DNA of 64,000 nt from Nocardiopsis alborubida (GCF_012396365.1 NZ_JAAXPG010000029.1:32132-96131), one strand, 5' to 3'; positions 1-8,665 are shown, counted from the first letter of the stretch. The notes: generated from the sequence alone by a model not told the origin. Translations and numbers: made by a program.

Positions 1-437
1 AACCGGGGGTCGTTGACCAGGCTCTCGGTGAGGATGACGCCGTCGACCCGGCGCTCCTCGGCCAGACGCCGGTAGGCGCGCCGTTCGGCGTCCTCCTCCT
101 CGCCCACGATGTGCAGCAGCAGACCGTAGTCCAGGGGGGCGAGCTCGCGCTCGATGCCCGAGATCAGCACGCCGAAGTGCGGGTCGTAGGACAGGAGGTC
201 GGGAGAGCGGCGCGAGACCATGCCGATGGCCCGGGTGCGCGCCCCGCGCAGCGCCACGGCCGCGGCCGAGGGGGACCACTGGAGCTTGTGCACCGCGTCG
301 AGTACCCGCTGGCGGGTGGGCTCGGCGATGCGGCCCTTGTTGTTGACCACCTTCGACACGGCCGAGACCGACACCCCCGCCAGCGCGGCGACGTCGGAGA
401 TCGTGGGGCGGCCGGTGGATCCGCGGACGGCCGTCAT
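1..437 (-). CDS. LacI-family transcriptional regulator (partial)
   Basis: The N-terminal 145 residues are visible; the gene runs off the left edge. Translation from the ATG at 437 gives a classic LacI helix-turn-helix near residues 11-32 (TISDVAALAGVSVSAVSKVV), then the hinge helix with a run ending in AAVALRGARTRAIGMV, then the start of the periplasmic-binding-like ligand domain (LISGIERELAPLDYGLLLH). Such proteins repress sugar-catabolism genes and release DNA on binding a sugar effector. It is transcribed away from the mannonate dehydratase gene at 877, separated by a 439-bp region with candidate operators, so it most likely regulates that gene and itself. The effector is not known; a hexuronate-related sugar is an inference from the neighbour. 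Confidence 0.93.
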   Translation of the reverse strand, partial: MTAVRGSTGRPTISDVAALAGVSVSAVSKVVNNKGRIAEPTRQRVLDAVHKLQWSPSAAAVALRGARTRAIGMVSRRSPDLLSYDPHFGVLISGIERELAPLDYGLLLHIVGEEEDAERRAYRRLAEERRVDGVILTESLVNDPR

Positions 438-876
438 GGCGCCTTCCGGCCGGACGGGGCACCGGGGGATCGTCCGCGCACCAGTACCGCTCCCTTCGCT
501 GTCGCAGGCTCCCCCGCGCTCGCGCCGCCGTTCCCGGGTGTTGCGGGCCGGGCGGGGCCGGGGCGCGGACAGGTTACCAGTGGGTGTGTGGAGGGCTCCT
601 CGGCCCGTGTCCGGGACGTCCTCGGGAAAACGGTGGACCTCACGTATCGGCGGACCATACCGCAGAGGGATCGGTTTTTCCAGGTCTCGACACCCGACTG
701 GGAAAACGATATACCTACGACGTCAGGCACAGCGCGGGGAGTCGACGGCAAAGCGCGGCGCGACTCCGCCGGGCTCACCAGGACCCCGGCCCGCGGGGGC
801 GCGCCACCGTCCGGCCGCCCCCGCGGCCCGGTTACGCCGGGTGTCGCGGTACACACCCACCCACGAGGAAGCACCC
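438..876. other. Divergent intergenic region, lacI / manD
   Basis: 439 bp without a convincing gene; the reading frames across it have no ribosome site and no recognisable protein. It contains the candidate operators listed separately (624-710) and, just before 877, a purine-rich ribosome-binding site (ACGAGGAAG, 863-871). Confidence 0.6.
624..710. promoter_or_regulatory. Candidate LacI-family operator cluster
   Basis: The 11-mer GGGAAAACG(G/A)T occurs twice in the same orientation, at 624-634 and 700-710. The second copy forms the right half of an inverted repeat: GTTTTTCCAG (674-683) and CTGGGAAAAC (699-708), nine of ten positions complementary. The AAAACG core resembles LacI-family half-sites with a central CG. 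Position between a lacI gene and its divergent neighbour supports a regulatory role; no binding evidence is available. Confidence 0.45.
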
Positions 877-2091
877 ATGAGGATCACCTCCGCCGACGTC
901 ATCGTGACGTGCCCGGGACGCAACTACGTCACCCTCAAGATCACCACCGAGGACGGGACCACCGGCCTCGGCGACGCCACCCTGAACGGCCGCGAACTCT
1001 CCGTCGCCTCCTACCTGCGCGACCACGTCTGCCCCCTGCTCGTCGGCCGCGACTCCGGCCGCATCAACGACATCTGGCAGTACCTGTACCGCGGCGCCTA
1101 CTGGCGGCGCGGCCCCGTCACCATGACCGCGATCGCCGCCGTGGACTGCGCCCTGTGGGACATCCTCGGCAAACAGGTCGGCAAGCCCGTCCACCAGCTG
1201 CTCGGCGGTGCCGCCCGCGACGGCGTCATGGTCTACGGCCACGCCAGCGGCCAGTCCGTGGACGAACTCCTCGACTCGGTCGGCGGCTTCCTGGACCAGG
1301 GGTACCGTGCGGTGCGCGTGCAGGCCGCCGTCCCGGGCCTGGAGAGCACCTACGGGCTGCACCACCCCGGCACCGGCCACACCTACGAGCCCGCCGACGG
1401 GGCCGTGCCCACCGACAACGTCTGGCACACCCCCGCCTACCTGGACTTCGCGCCCCGGATGATGGAGGCGGTCCGGGAGAGGTTCGGGTACGGCTTCCAC
1501 CTGCTGCACGACGTGCACCACCGGCTCTCCCCGCTGGAGGCGGCCCAGCTGGGCAGGGCGCTGGAGCCCTACCGCATGTTCTGGATCGAGGACCCCACCC
1601 CGGCCGAGGACCAGGAGGCGTTCCGCACGATCCGCCAGCACACCACGACCCCGCTGGCGGTGGGAGAGGTCTTCAACACGATCTGGGACTGCCAGCACCT
1701 GATCACCGGGCGGCTCATCGACTACATCCGCACGTCGGTCTCGCACAGCGGCGGCATCACGCACCTGCGCCGGATCTTCGACCTGGCCGACCTGTACGGG
1801 GTGCGCACCGGCTCGCACGGCGCGGGGGACCTGTCGCCGGTGTCGTTCGCCGCGGCCCTGCACCTGGACCTGACCGTGCCCAACTTCGGCATCCAGGAGT
1901 ACATGGGGCACCTGGAGCCCGCCAGCGAGGTGTTCCGGACCTCCTATACCTTCGCGGACGGCTACATGCACCCGGGCGACGCGCCGGGACTGGGCGTGGA
2001 GATCGACGAGGAGGCCGCGGCCCGCTACCCCTACGAGGCCCGGTACCTGCCGGTCAACCGCAGGCTCGACGGCTCGATGCACGACTGGTGA
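877..2091 (+). CDS. manD: D-mannonate dehydratase-family enzyme (ManD/RspA type)
   Basis: 404 residues, the usual length for the ManD/RspA branch of the enolase superfamily. Canonical ManD converts D-mannonate to 2-keto-3-deoxygluconate in hexuronate catabolism. The capping domain starts MRITSADVIVTCPGRNYVTL. The barrel carries the expected magnesium ligands: Asp212 with His214 in LLHDVHH, Glu238 in FWIEDP and Glu264 in AVGEVFN, plus the later TGSHG and FGIQEYMGH motifs. These positions are about two residues off those described for characterised ManD. The ATG at 877 follows an ACGAGGAAG ribosome site. Some members of this subgroup are poorly active on mannonate, so the exact acid-sugar substrate is uncertain. 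No other hexuronate genes are visible in the window. Confidence 0.88.
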   Translation: MRITSADVIVTCPGRNYVTLKITTEDGTTGLGDATLNGRELSVASYLRDHVCPLLVGRDSGRINDIWQYLYRGAYWRRGPVTMTAIAAVDCALWDILGKQVGKPVHQLLGGAARDGVMVYGHASGQSVDELLDSVGGFLDQGYRAVRVQAAVPGLESTYGLHHPGTGHTYEPADGAVPTDNVWHTPAYLDFAPRMMEAVRERFGYGFHLLHDVHHRLSPLEAAQLGRALEPYRMFWIEDPTPAEDQEAFRTIRQHTTTPLAVGEVFNTIWDCQHLITGRLIDYIRTSVSHSGGITHLRRIFDLADLYGVRTGSHGAGDLSPVSFAAALHLDLTVPNFGIQEYMGHLEPASEVFRTSYTFADGYMHPGDAPGLGVEIDEEAAARYPYEARYLPVNRRLDGSMHDW

Positions 2092-2191
2092 GGCGCGGCG
2101 GGGCGGGCGCGCGGGGTCCGCGCGCCCGCCCCGGCCAGGACGTCCTGGTGGCGTGACCGCAAAGGTCCGCCGGGACCCGCCCCATCCGTCG

Positions 2192-2248
2192 TGATCTTGT
2201 ACCTATAGCGCGTCTCGACCGTCCAACCTCGCCATAAGTACAAGATCA
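2192..2248. repeat. 19-bp-arm inverted repeat between convergent genes
   Basis: Arms at 2192-2210 (TGATCTTGTACCTATAGCG) and 2230-2248 are complementary at 17 of 19 positions, the outer 11 bp perfectly, around a 19-nt loop. It lies between the stops of two convergent genes, so it could act as a bidirectional terminator, although no T-tract follows. It is much more AT-rich than its surroundings, so a dispersed repeat element or paired binding sites are alternatives. Confidence 0.6.
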
Positions 2249-2298
2249 TCGCAGTTCAGGGCCCTTGCGTCACACCGGCAACGTTTCCGGTCGGTCCA

Positions 2299-3501
2299 TC
2301 AGGAGGCGACGCCGCTGAGCTCGTTGGGCTCGGCGTCCAGGGTCACCGAGGCGGTGACCTCGCCCGACTCCAGGTCCAGCGCGTGGACCTGCTTCGTGGC
2401 GGGGTCGCTGACGTAGGCGGTGGCGCCGCGCACGAACAGGGCCGGGCGGGGCTGCTGCCACTCCAGCGGCTCCTGCCACTCGTCCATGACCTCGATGCTG
2501 TCCACGATCTCGCCCGCCCCGGGGTCGATCACGTGCAGGCTGCCGTCGGTGCCCAGGACCAGGGCCTCGCCGTCGGGGCCGCGGCCCAGGGAGCGGAAGG
2601 TGTAGCTGGCGGGAAGGTCGACCAGGGTCAGTTCGCCCGCGGCGGTGTCGACCAGGGCGACCCGCTCGGGGCGCTCCAGCTCGGCGTCGGGGTCGGTCTT
2701 GTAGTCGCCCAGCACGATCGGCGACTCCTCGCTCCCGGCCTGGTTGCCGATGCGCCCGTAGTCGTCGGGGCTGTCCACCTTGGTGAACTCGCCCCCCTGG
2801 TAGACCAGGACGCCGTCCTCGCAGCCGATGACGACCGCTTCGCCCTCGGCCGTGGTCTCGCCGTGCACGCCCGGGCACTCCTCGCTGCGGGCGACCTCCT
2901 CGCCGGAGGCGTCCAGGACGACGGCGCCGACGCGCTCCTCCTCGTCGCCCAGGGTCAGCAGCATCTCGCCGTTGGCCAGCTCCACGGCCACGCCGTGGTG
3001 GGCCTCCTCCGCGCTGTGCACGTCGGTCTCGGGCAGGCCGTCGCCGAGCGCGCCGGTGTCGAAGGCGGTGATCTCGCCGCTGCCGTCGGCGAACAGCACG
3101 GTCCTGCCCGCGTGCCGGACGACGTGGCCCGGGGTGTCGGCGGGGAAGAGGGTGTCGGTCAGCTCCGCGCCGGCCGCGTCCAGGACCTGGAAGCCCTCCG
3201 AGGTGGAGACGAGCAGGTGCCGGTCGTCGCCCGCCGGGTTGATCCGGTTGAAGCCCTCCAGGGCGATGTCCTCGACGACCTCCAGGCTCTGGCCGTCCAG
3301 GACGTACAGGCCGCCGTCGTAGGTGGTGACGACCGGGTTCTCCACCACGGCCTCCGCGGAGGCCCGCTCCTCGCCGTCCTGCTCCTGGCCGGCCTCCTCG
3401 CCGGTGCCGCATGCGGTCAGCAGCAGTCCTGCGGACAGCAGCACGGGCAGTGCCGCCCGCGCCGGGAACCGCGTCGTCGCGTTGTTCGTCGGGGTGTTCA
3501 C
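2299..3501 (-). CDS. aztD: Zinc metallochaperone AztD-type lipoprotein
   Basis: 400 residues from the GTG at 3501, preceded by GAAAGAGAAAC. That start places a lipoprotein signal directly at the N-terminus, with a hydrophobic stretch ending in the lipobox LLLTAC near residue 31; a longer in-frame start at 3591 would bury it. The mature protein is a repeated beta-propeller-like chain with blades such as TYDGGLYVLDGQSLEVV, HLLVSTSEGFQVLDAAG and LGTDGSLHVIDPGAGEI. AztD proteins are extracytoplasmic beta-propeller chaperones that hand zinc to the solute-binding protein AztC. This gene lies 79 nt downstream of aztC in the same direction, last in the operon. The family call rests on fold plus context. 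Confidence 0.82.
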   Translation of the reverse strand: MNTPTNNATTRFPARAALPVLLSAGLLLTACGTGEEAGQEQDGEERASAEAVVENPVVTTYDGGLYVLDGQSLEVVEDIALEGFNRINPAGDDRHLLVSTSEGFQVLDAAGAELTDTLFPADTPGHVVRHAGRTVLFADGSGEITAFDTGALGDGLPETDVHSAEEAHHGVAVELANGEMLLTLGDEEERVGAVVLDASGEEVARSEECPGVHGETTAEGEAVVIGCEDGVLVYQGGEFTKVDSPDDYGRIGNQAGSEESPIVLGDYKTDPDAELERPERVALVDTAAGELTLVDLPASYTFRSLGRGPDGEALVLGTDGSLHVIDPGAGEIVDSIEVMDEWQEPLEWQQPRPALFVRGATAYVSDPATKQVHALDLESGEVTASVTLDAEPNELSGVAS

Positions 3502-3580
3502 GTTTCTCTCTTTCGGGGTGGAAGGGTCCGCTGCGGACGGGGGGAGGGGCCGCCGCGGTCGTGCCGGGCCCGGGGCCCGG

Positions 3581-4549
3581 TCAGTCGCCACGCAGTCCGG
3601 TGGCGATGGCCTCGGTGTTGGAGCGCATCATCTCCAGGTAGGTGGCCGCGCCCCCGCCCTCCTCGCTCAGCGACTCGGAGAACAGGGGGACGACCTCGAT
3701 GTGCACGCCCGCCTCCTCCGCCATGGCCGTGGCCAGGCGGTCGGGCTGGGAGGAGTCGGCGAAGACCGCGTCGACGCCCGCCTCGCGCACGGCGTCGGCC
3801 AGGGACTTGAGGTCGGAGCTGCTGGGCGAGGCCAGGGTGGTGCCGCTGGGGATCACGGCGCCCACGACCTCGAACCCGTAGCGTTCGGCGAGGTAGCCGA
3901 AGACGTGGTGGTTGGTCACCAGGTTCCGCTTCTCCTCCGGGATCGCGGCGAACTCCTCGGCCATCCACGCGTCCAGCTCCTCCAGCTGCCCGGTGTAGGC
4001 CTCGGCGTTGGCGCGCACGGCCTCGGCGTCCACGCCGTCCACCTCGGCGACCACGTGCTCCGCGATCAGGTCGACCGCCTGGACGACCCTGTGCGGATCG
4101 GTCCAGAAGTGGGGGTCGGGCTCGCCCTCGTCCTCGTTGCCCGAGGCGTCGTCCCCGCCGGGGGAGAAGGCCAGGGGGTCGACCCGCGCGCCGACCTCCA
4201 GGGCGGGTATCCCGGCCTCCTCGGCGGCGGCGACGTTGCGCAGCACGCCCTCCTCCAGCCCGAGCCCGTTGTAGACCACGAGCGCCGCGTTCTCCACGAG
4301 CGCGGCCTCCTGCGCGGAGATGCCGAAGGAGTGGGGGTCGGCGTTGGGCTTCATCAGGACGGTGACCTCGGCCTCGTCCCCCACGACCGCACGCGTGAGG
4401 TCGCCCAGGATGTTGGTGGTCACCACGATCCCCTCGTCCCCGACCTCCGACGGGGAGCAGGAGGCCGTGCCGAGGAGGGCGGCCCCGGCCAGGGCGGACG
4501 CGGTCGCGGCTCGCAGGAGCGCCTTCGGCGTCGTCACGGCGGTCACCAT
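3581..4549 (-). CDS. aztC: Zinc ABC transporter substrate-binding lipoprotein AztC
   Basis: 322 residues, a cluster A-I (ZnuA-like) metal-binding protein anchored outside the membrane. The signal ends in a Cys (LLGTASC). Metal-ligand motifs are in the expected order: PNADPHSFG, DPHFWTDPHR, TNHHVFGYLAERYG and FADSSQP. An acidic insert before the second His (GGDDASGNEDEGEPDPH) resembles the flexible metal-capturing loop of zinc-binding relatives. The ATG at 4549 overlaps the stop of the upstream AztD-like gene by 7 nt, which indicates translational coupling. It feeds the AztB permease and AztA ATPase encoded upstream. Confidence 0.93.
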   Translation of the reverse strand: MVTAVTTPKALLRAATASALAGAALLGTASCSPSEVGDEGIVVTTNILGDLTRAVVGDEAEVTVLMKPNADPHSFGISAQEAALVENAALVVYNGLGLEEGVLRNVAAAEEAGIPALEVGARVDPLAFSPGGDDASGNEDEGEPDPHFWTDPHRVVQAVDLIAEHVVAEVDGVDAEAVRANAEAYTGQLEELDAWMAEEFAAIPEEKRNLVTNHHVFGYLAERYGFEVVGAVIPSGTTLASPSSSDLKSLADAVREAGVDAVFADSSQPDRLATAMAEEAGVHIEVVPLFSESLSEEGGGAATYLEMMRSNTEAIATGLRGD

Positions 4550-5742
4550 CCCGTCTCGACCATGAGGTGCGGCGCGATTCCCGGGTCGAGGGTCCGCGCC
4601 ACGCGCAGGTCGTCGTTGTAGTCGATCTCGTGCACCACACCGCGTCCGGTGTCGTTGACGTAGGCGCGGCTGGTGTCCGCCCGGATGACCGGGGCGTGGG
4701 CGGTGTCCGTGCCGTCGAGCAGGTCGGCGGAGGCGAGTTCCTCGCCCGAGGCCGGGTCCAGGGAGTGCAGGGCCCCGTCCTCGGTCAGGGCCAGGACGGG
4801 GGCGCCCGCGCCGACGGCCGTCGCGGTCACGGCGCCCTCCAGCTCCAGCGGGGTCCACCCGGGCTCGGCCAGTTCCAGGACCCACAGGTCGCCGCCGGTC
4901 GAGACCGAGGCCAGGGTCGCCGAACCGGGGCGGTGCCCGAACTCCTCGACCCGCTCCCCGGAACCCCCGGGATAGGCGACCACGCCGCCGGAGAACTCCC
5001 CGTCCTCCTCGGTGACGTGCAGGGCGCCCTCGTCGCAGCCGATGGCCGCCCCGCGCCGGGTGACGGCCTGGCCGAGGGGATCGGTGCAGGTCGCGTCGAG
5101 CGTCGCGACCGGGGAGCCCTCCCGGTCGTACACCTCGACCGCGCCCTCGGAGTCGCCTCCGGCCACCAGGAGGTGCTCGGCGAAGGGCAGGACCACCGCG
5201 GCGCCGTCGGGGACGGCCGCGGCCTCCTCGACCGACCCCTCCTCCAGCGCGGCCCGGTCGAGCACGGCGGCGCCGTCCGCCGCGGTGAGGGCGGTCAGGA
5301 CGGTGTCGGAGGCCGCCCGGCCCGCGGCGAGGCCCTCCACGGTGCCCGCGAGCCCGACGCCGGTCCGGTAGTAGTGCTTGTGGTCTCCGTGGTCGACCGT
5401 CCACGACCCGCTGTCCACGACGGTGGTCATCCGGTGGTCGGATGAGTGGAGGTAGGCGAAGCGGCCGTCCCCGGCGATGCCGTCGAGGCCCTCCACGGGG
5501 CCGAGTTCCGTCGTCTCCTCGGTGATCAGGTCGAGCACCCGGACGTCTCCGCTGCCGGGGTCGGCGACCACGAGGCGGGACTGGGGCTCGGCGGCCTCCT
5601 CGGCGCCCTCGACGTAGCCGTGCGGGACCTCCTCCTCGGGCTGTCGCTCCGCGGTGTCCTGGGCGGCTCCGCAGCCGGTCAGCAGGACGAGGGCGGACAG
5701 TCCGGCAGCGCCCAGCGCGCCGGTGCGGTGTTCACGCCTCAT
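4543..5742 (-). CDS. AztD-like propeller lipoprotein, second copy
   Basis: 399 residues with a lipoprotein signal (ALVLLTGC) and repeated propeller-type segments (RLVVADPGSGDVRVLDL, LLVAGGDSEGAVEVYDREG, VLALTEDGALHSLDPASG). A histidine-rich stretch, SWTVDHGDHKHYYRTG near residues 113-128, is a plausible metal-binding loop and is absent from the aztD copy at 2299. The start overlaps the end of aztB by 11 nt, and the stop overlaps aztC, so this gene is locked inside the operon. Its length and architecture match AztD, but sequence similarity between the two copies looks modest. It may deliver zinc at a different step or bind it at a different affinity. Confidence 0.75.
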   Translation of the reverse strand: MRREHRTGALGAAGLSALVLLTGCGAAQDTAERQPEEEVPHGYVEGAEEAAEPQSRLVVADPGSGDVRVLDLITEETTELGPVEGLDGIAGDGRFAYLHSSDHRMTTVVDSGSWTVDHGDHKHYYRTGVGLAGTVEGLAAGRAASDTVLTALTAADGAAVLDRAALEEGSVEEAAAVPDGAAVVLPFAEHLLVAGGDSEGAVEVYDREGSPVATLDATCTDPLGQAVTRRGAAIGCDEGALHVTEEDGEFSGGVVAYPGGSGERVEEFGHRPGSATLASVSTGGDLWVLELAEPGWTPLELEGAVTATAVGAGAPVLALTEDGALHSLDPASGEELASADLLDGTDTAHAPVIRADTSRAYVNDTGRGVVHEIDYNDDLRVARTLDPGIAPHLMVETGW

Positions 5743-6640
5743 GTGTCATCGGCCTCTCCATCTGTACGGGGTGGTCGGGGGTGGTGCCGGGGGGCGGGTC
5801 GGAGATCGGGGCGCGGGAGCCGCGCCCGCGGGAGCGCGCGGCCGCCGCGAGCGCCGAGGCGAAGAAGAAGGCGGTGGCCGTGGCGGCGATCGTGGCCCCG
5901 GCCGCCGTCTCCCAGTGCCAGGAGGCGAGCAGGCCGAGGAAGGTCGCGGCGCTGCCGAGCACGGCCGCGCCGAGCATGATCGCGGGGACGCTGCGCGCCC
6001 ACAGTGCCGCCGCTGCCGGGGGCGCGATGAGCAGGCCGAACACCAGCAGCGTGCCGACCACGTGGAACGAGGCGACCACGGCCAGGGTGACCAGGCCGAG
6101 CAGGACGCCGTGGGCGGCCCGGGGCGCCAGCCCCAGGGTGGCGGCCTTGCGCGGGTCGAAGGCCAGGGCGAGGAAGGCCCGGTGCCCCGCGACCGCGACG
6201 ACCAGCGCCGCGGCCAGCGCCAGCCCCAGGTGGACCAGGTCCTGTTCGCGCACCGCCAGGACGTCGCCGAACAGGAAGCCCGTGAGGTCGACCGCGAAGG
6301 AGGAGGAGTGCGAGACCAGGATGACGCCGAGCGAGAGCATCCCGACGAAGAGCAGTCCGATGCTCGTGTCCTGGGAGAGCCGGGAGGAGCGGCCCAGCGC
6401 GGTGACGCCCGCGGCCATCGCCCCGGCGGCCAGGGCCGCGCCCAGCATGAGGTTCTGGCTGAGCAGGGAGGCCAGGGCCACTCCGGGCAGCATCCCGTGC
6501 GACATCGCGTCGCCGAGGAAGGCCATGCCGCGCAGCACCACCCAGGTCCCGGCGACGGCGCAGATGAGGGAGACCAGGATCCCGCCCCACAGCGCACGCT
6601 GCACGAACACGACCCCGAACGGATCGAACAGAGCTTCCAT
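5732..6640 (-). CDS. aztB: Zinc ABC transporter permease AztB
   Basis: 302 residues with about eight to nine hydrophobic segments, of the ABC-3 (ZnuB/MntB) metal permease family. Typical features are an N-terminal FVQRALWGG segment, the cytoplasmic-loop sequence GMAFLGDAMSHGMLPGVA that contacts the ATPase, and AVDLTGFLFGDVLAV. The C-terminal 30 residues are hydrophilic. I chose the ATG at 6640 because the alternative at 6655 lies inside the Zur-like palindrome. It is the first gene of the minus-strand aztB, aztD-like, aztC, aztD operon and is divergent from aztA. Confidence 0.92.
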   Translation of the reverse strand: MEALFDPFGVVFVQRALWGGILVSLICAVAGTWVVLRGMAFLGDAMSHGMLPGVALASLLSQNLMLGAALAAGAMAAGVTALGRSSRLSQDTSIGLLFVGMLSLGVILVSHSSSFAVDLTGFLFGDVLAVREQDLVHLGLALAAALVVAVAGHRAFLALAFDPRKAATLGLAPRAAHGVLLGLVTLAVVASFHVVGTLLVFGLLIAPPAAAALWARSVPAIMLGAAVLGSAATFLGLLASWHWETAAGATIAATATAFFFASALAAAARSRGRGSRAPISDPPPGTTPDHPVQMERPMTHEA

Positions 6641-6653
6641 AGTGGGACACTGC

Positions 6654-6673
6654 ATAACGATAACCATTGTCAT
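6654..6673. promoter_or_regulatory. Zur-like operator
   Basis: The 20-mer ATAACGATAACCATTGTCAT is an imperfect palindrome in which each half reads AT-R-AC-R-AT-RR. It is AT-rich in a GC-rich setting and sits midway between the divergent aztB and aztA starts. It resembles the A/T-patterned palindromes bound by Fur-family zinc repressors (Zur) in actinobacteria. Zinc-bound Zur would block both promoters at once. Confidence 0.75.
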
Positions 6674-6703
6674 TTGCACATCGGGGTGGGCGTGAGGAGC
6701 AGG

Positions 6704-7408
6704 ATGAACCGGCTGGAACTGGACGGCGTGTACGCCGGATACGGGCGCGAGGACGTCCTGCGGGGGATCGACGCGGCCGTCCCGCGGGGCGCGGTCACGG
6801 CGCTGGTGGGGCCCAACGGGTCGGGCAAGTCCACGCTGCTCGGCCTCATGGCGGGCACGGTCGCGGTCCGCCGGGGCGGGGTCCGGGCCTCGAGTCCGAC
6901 CCGCCCCGCCTTCGTGGTCCAGCGCAGCGCGGTCCCCGACGCCCTGCCCGTCACGGTGCGCGAGGCCGTCTCGATGGGCCGGTGGGCGCACCGGGGGTTC
7001 TGGCGGCCGCTGACCCGGCGCGACCGCGCCGTGGTCGCGGAGTGCCTCGACCGCCTGGACGTGGCCGACCTGGCCGACCGCCGCCTGGGGGAGCTCTCGG
7101 GAGGCCAGCGCCAGCGGGTGCTCATCGCCCAGGGCCTGGCGCAGGAGGCGGACCTGCTCCTGCTCGACGAGCCCTCGGCCGGGCTGGACCACCGTGCCCG
7201 CGAGTACGTGCGCCGCGTCCTGGAGCGGGCCCGCGCCGACGGGGTCACCGTCGTGCACGCCACCCACGCCCCCGACGAGGCCTTCGACGCCGACCACTGC
7301 CTCGTGCTCGCGGACGGGCGGATCGCGGCCTCGGGGCCGCCGGAGGAGGCAGCGCGGGCCTGGGAGGGGGCGCGGGGCGGCGGACCCGGCGGACGACGCC
7401 TTCCCTAG
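6704..7408 (+). CDS. aztA: Zinc ABC transporter ATP-binding protein AztA
   Basis: 234 residues with a complete ABC ATPase core: Walker A GPNGSGKST (about residues 37-45), Q-loop FVVQRSAVP, signature LSGGQRQR, Walker B DLLLLDEPSAGLD and switch His in THAPDE. The N-terminus MNRLELDGVYAGYG is typical of metal-uptake ATPases. The ATG at 6704 follows GAGGAGC at 6694-6700. It powers import through AztB and is divergently transcribed from the rest of the azt genes across the Zur-like site, an arrangement that allows joint zinc repression. Confidence 0.93.
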   Translation: MNRLELDGVYAGYGREDVLRGIDAAVPRGAVTALVGPNGSGKSTLLGLMAGTVAVRRGGVRASSPTRPAFVVQRSAVPDALPVTVREAVSMGRWAHRGFWRPLTRRDRAVVAECLDRLDVADLADRRLGELSGGQRQRVLIAQGLAQEADLLLLDEPSAGLDHRAREYVRRVLERARADGVTVVHATHAPDEAFDADHCLVLADGRIAASGPPEEAARAWEGARGGGPGGRRLP

Positions 7409-7417
7409 GCTGTCGGG

Positions 7418-8665
7418 GTGCTCGTACGGAACCGCTGGATCGTCCTCTCGGTCAGCATGGTGGCGCAGGTGGCCAGTGTGTCGGCGATGTTCGGCGTGCC
7501 CGTCGTGCTGCCGCAGCTGAGGGACGCCTTCGGCGTCACCACGGCGCAGGCCGGGATGCTGGCCGGACTGCCCTCGCTCGGCCTGCTGCTCACGCTCCTG
7601 GTGTGGGGCCTGGTGATCGACCGGTTCGGTGAGCGGCCGACGATGGCGCTGAGCCTGGTGCTCACGGCGTGCGCGCTCGGCCTGCTCTGGGCGGTCTCGG
7701 GGCTGTGGGGAGCCGTCGCGGTCCTGCTGCTGGTGGGCGCGGTCGGCGGCCCGGTCAACGCGGCGAGCGGGCGGCTCGTGCTGTCCTGGTTCTCCGAGGG
7801 CGAACGCGGCCTGGCCATGGGAATCCGCCAGTCGGCGCTGCCCCTCGGCGTGGGCCTCTCCGCCCTGGTACTGCCCTGGGCGGCGGGTGCCTGGGGGTTC
7901 GTCGGCGCGATGACGCTCCCGGCCGTGCTCGCGCTCCTCGCGGTCCCGTTCGTGCTGGCGATGCCCGCCTCCGCTCCCGGGCGGCCCCCGGCACCGGAGG
8001 AGGCCGGAGGCGCCGCGAGCGCGGACGCCGCCGGGCGCGCCGGCTCCGCCGGCGACACCGCGCACGCCGACGCCGCCGACACCGTGCGGCCTGCGGCGGG
8101 GTCGCCCTACCGGCACGGGCACATCTGGCGGGTGCACGGGGTGAGCATGCTGCTCGGCGTTCCGCAGATCGCGCTGATGACCTACGCCGTCATCTACCTG
8201 GTGCAGGAACAGGGGTGGAGCCCGCCCGCCGCGGGCGCGGTCGTCGCGGTGGCGCAGGTCCCCGGCGCGGCCGGGCGCCTGCTGCTGGGGGTCTGGTCCG
8301 ACCGGACCGGGGACCGGATGCGCCCGGTGCGGTGGCTGGCGGTGGTCTCGGGGGTGTGCCTGGTGCTGCTCGCGGTGCTGCCGGGGATCTGGGCGTGGAC
8401 GGCCGTGCCGCTGCTCCTGGCCTGCCTGGTCCTGACGATGTGGCACAACGGCCTGACCTTCACCGCCGTCGCCGAGACGGCGGGGGCCTCCTGGGCGGGG
8501 CGGGCCCTGGCCGCGCAGAACTGGCTCCAGGCGGTCAGCACGACGCTGACCCCGGTGCTCATGGCGGCGGTGATCATCCTCGTGGGCCTGCCCTTCGTCT
8601 TCGCGGTGAGCGCGGTCTTCGCCGCCGCGGCCGTCGCCGTGGTCCCGGTGGCGCGGGGGCGTTGA
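7418..8665 (+). CDS. MFS transporter
   Basis: 415 residues starting at a GTG only 9 nt after the aztA stop, so probably co-transcribed. Twelve hydrophobic segments are apparent. The MFS loop 2-3 motif is present in modified form (GLVIDRFGERPT), and TM4-5 contains GPVNAASGRLVLSWF and the GMAIGIRQ-like GLAMGIRQSALPLG. The central loop (about residues 180-225) is Ala/Gly-rich and hydrophilic, as usual between the two six-helix bundles. The substrate is unknown. Its coupling to aztA suggests zinc-responsive expression, but nothing in the sequence shows metal transport. Confidence 0.85.
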   Translation: MLVRNRWIVLSVSMVAQVASVSAMFGVPVVLPQLRDAFGVTTAQAGMLAGLPSLGLLLTLLVWGLVIDRFGERPTMALSLVLTACALGLLWAVSGLWGAVAVLLLVGAVGGPVNAASGRLVLSWFSEGERGLAMGIRQSALPLGVGLSALVLPWAAGAWGFVGAMTLPAVLALLAVPFVLAMPASAPGRPPAPEEAGGAASADAAGRAGSAGDTAHADAADTVRPAAGSPYRHGHIWRVHGVSMLLGVPQIALMTYAVIYLVQEQGWSPPAAGAVVAVAQVPGAAGRLLLGVWSDRTGDRMRPVRWLAVVSGVCLVLLAVLPGIWAWTAVPLLLACLVLTMWHNGLTFTAVAETAGASWAGRALAAQNWLQAVSTTLTPVLMAAVIILVGLPFVFAVSAVFAAAAVAVVPVARGR

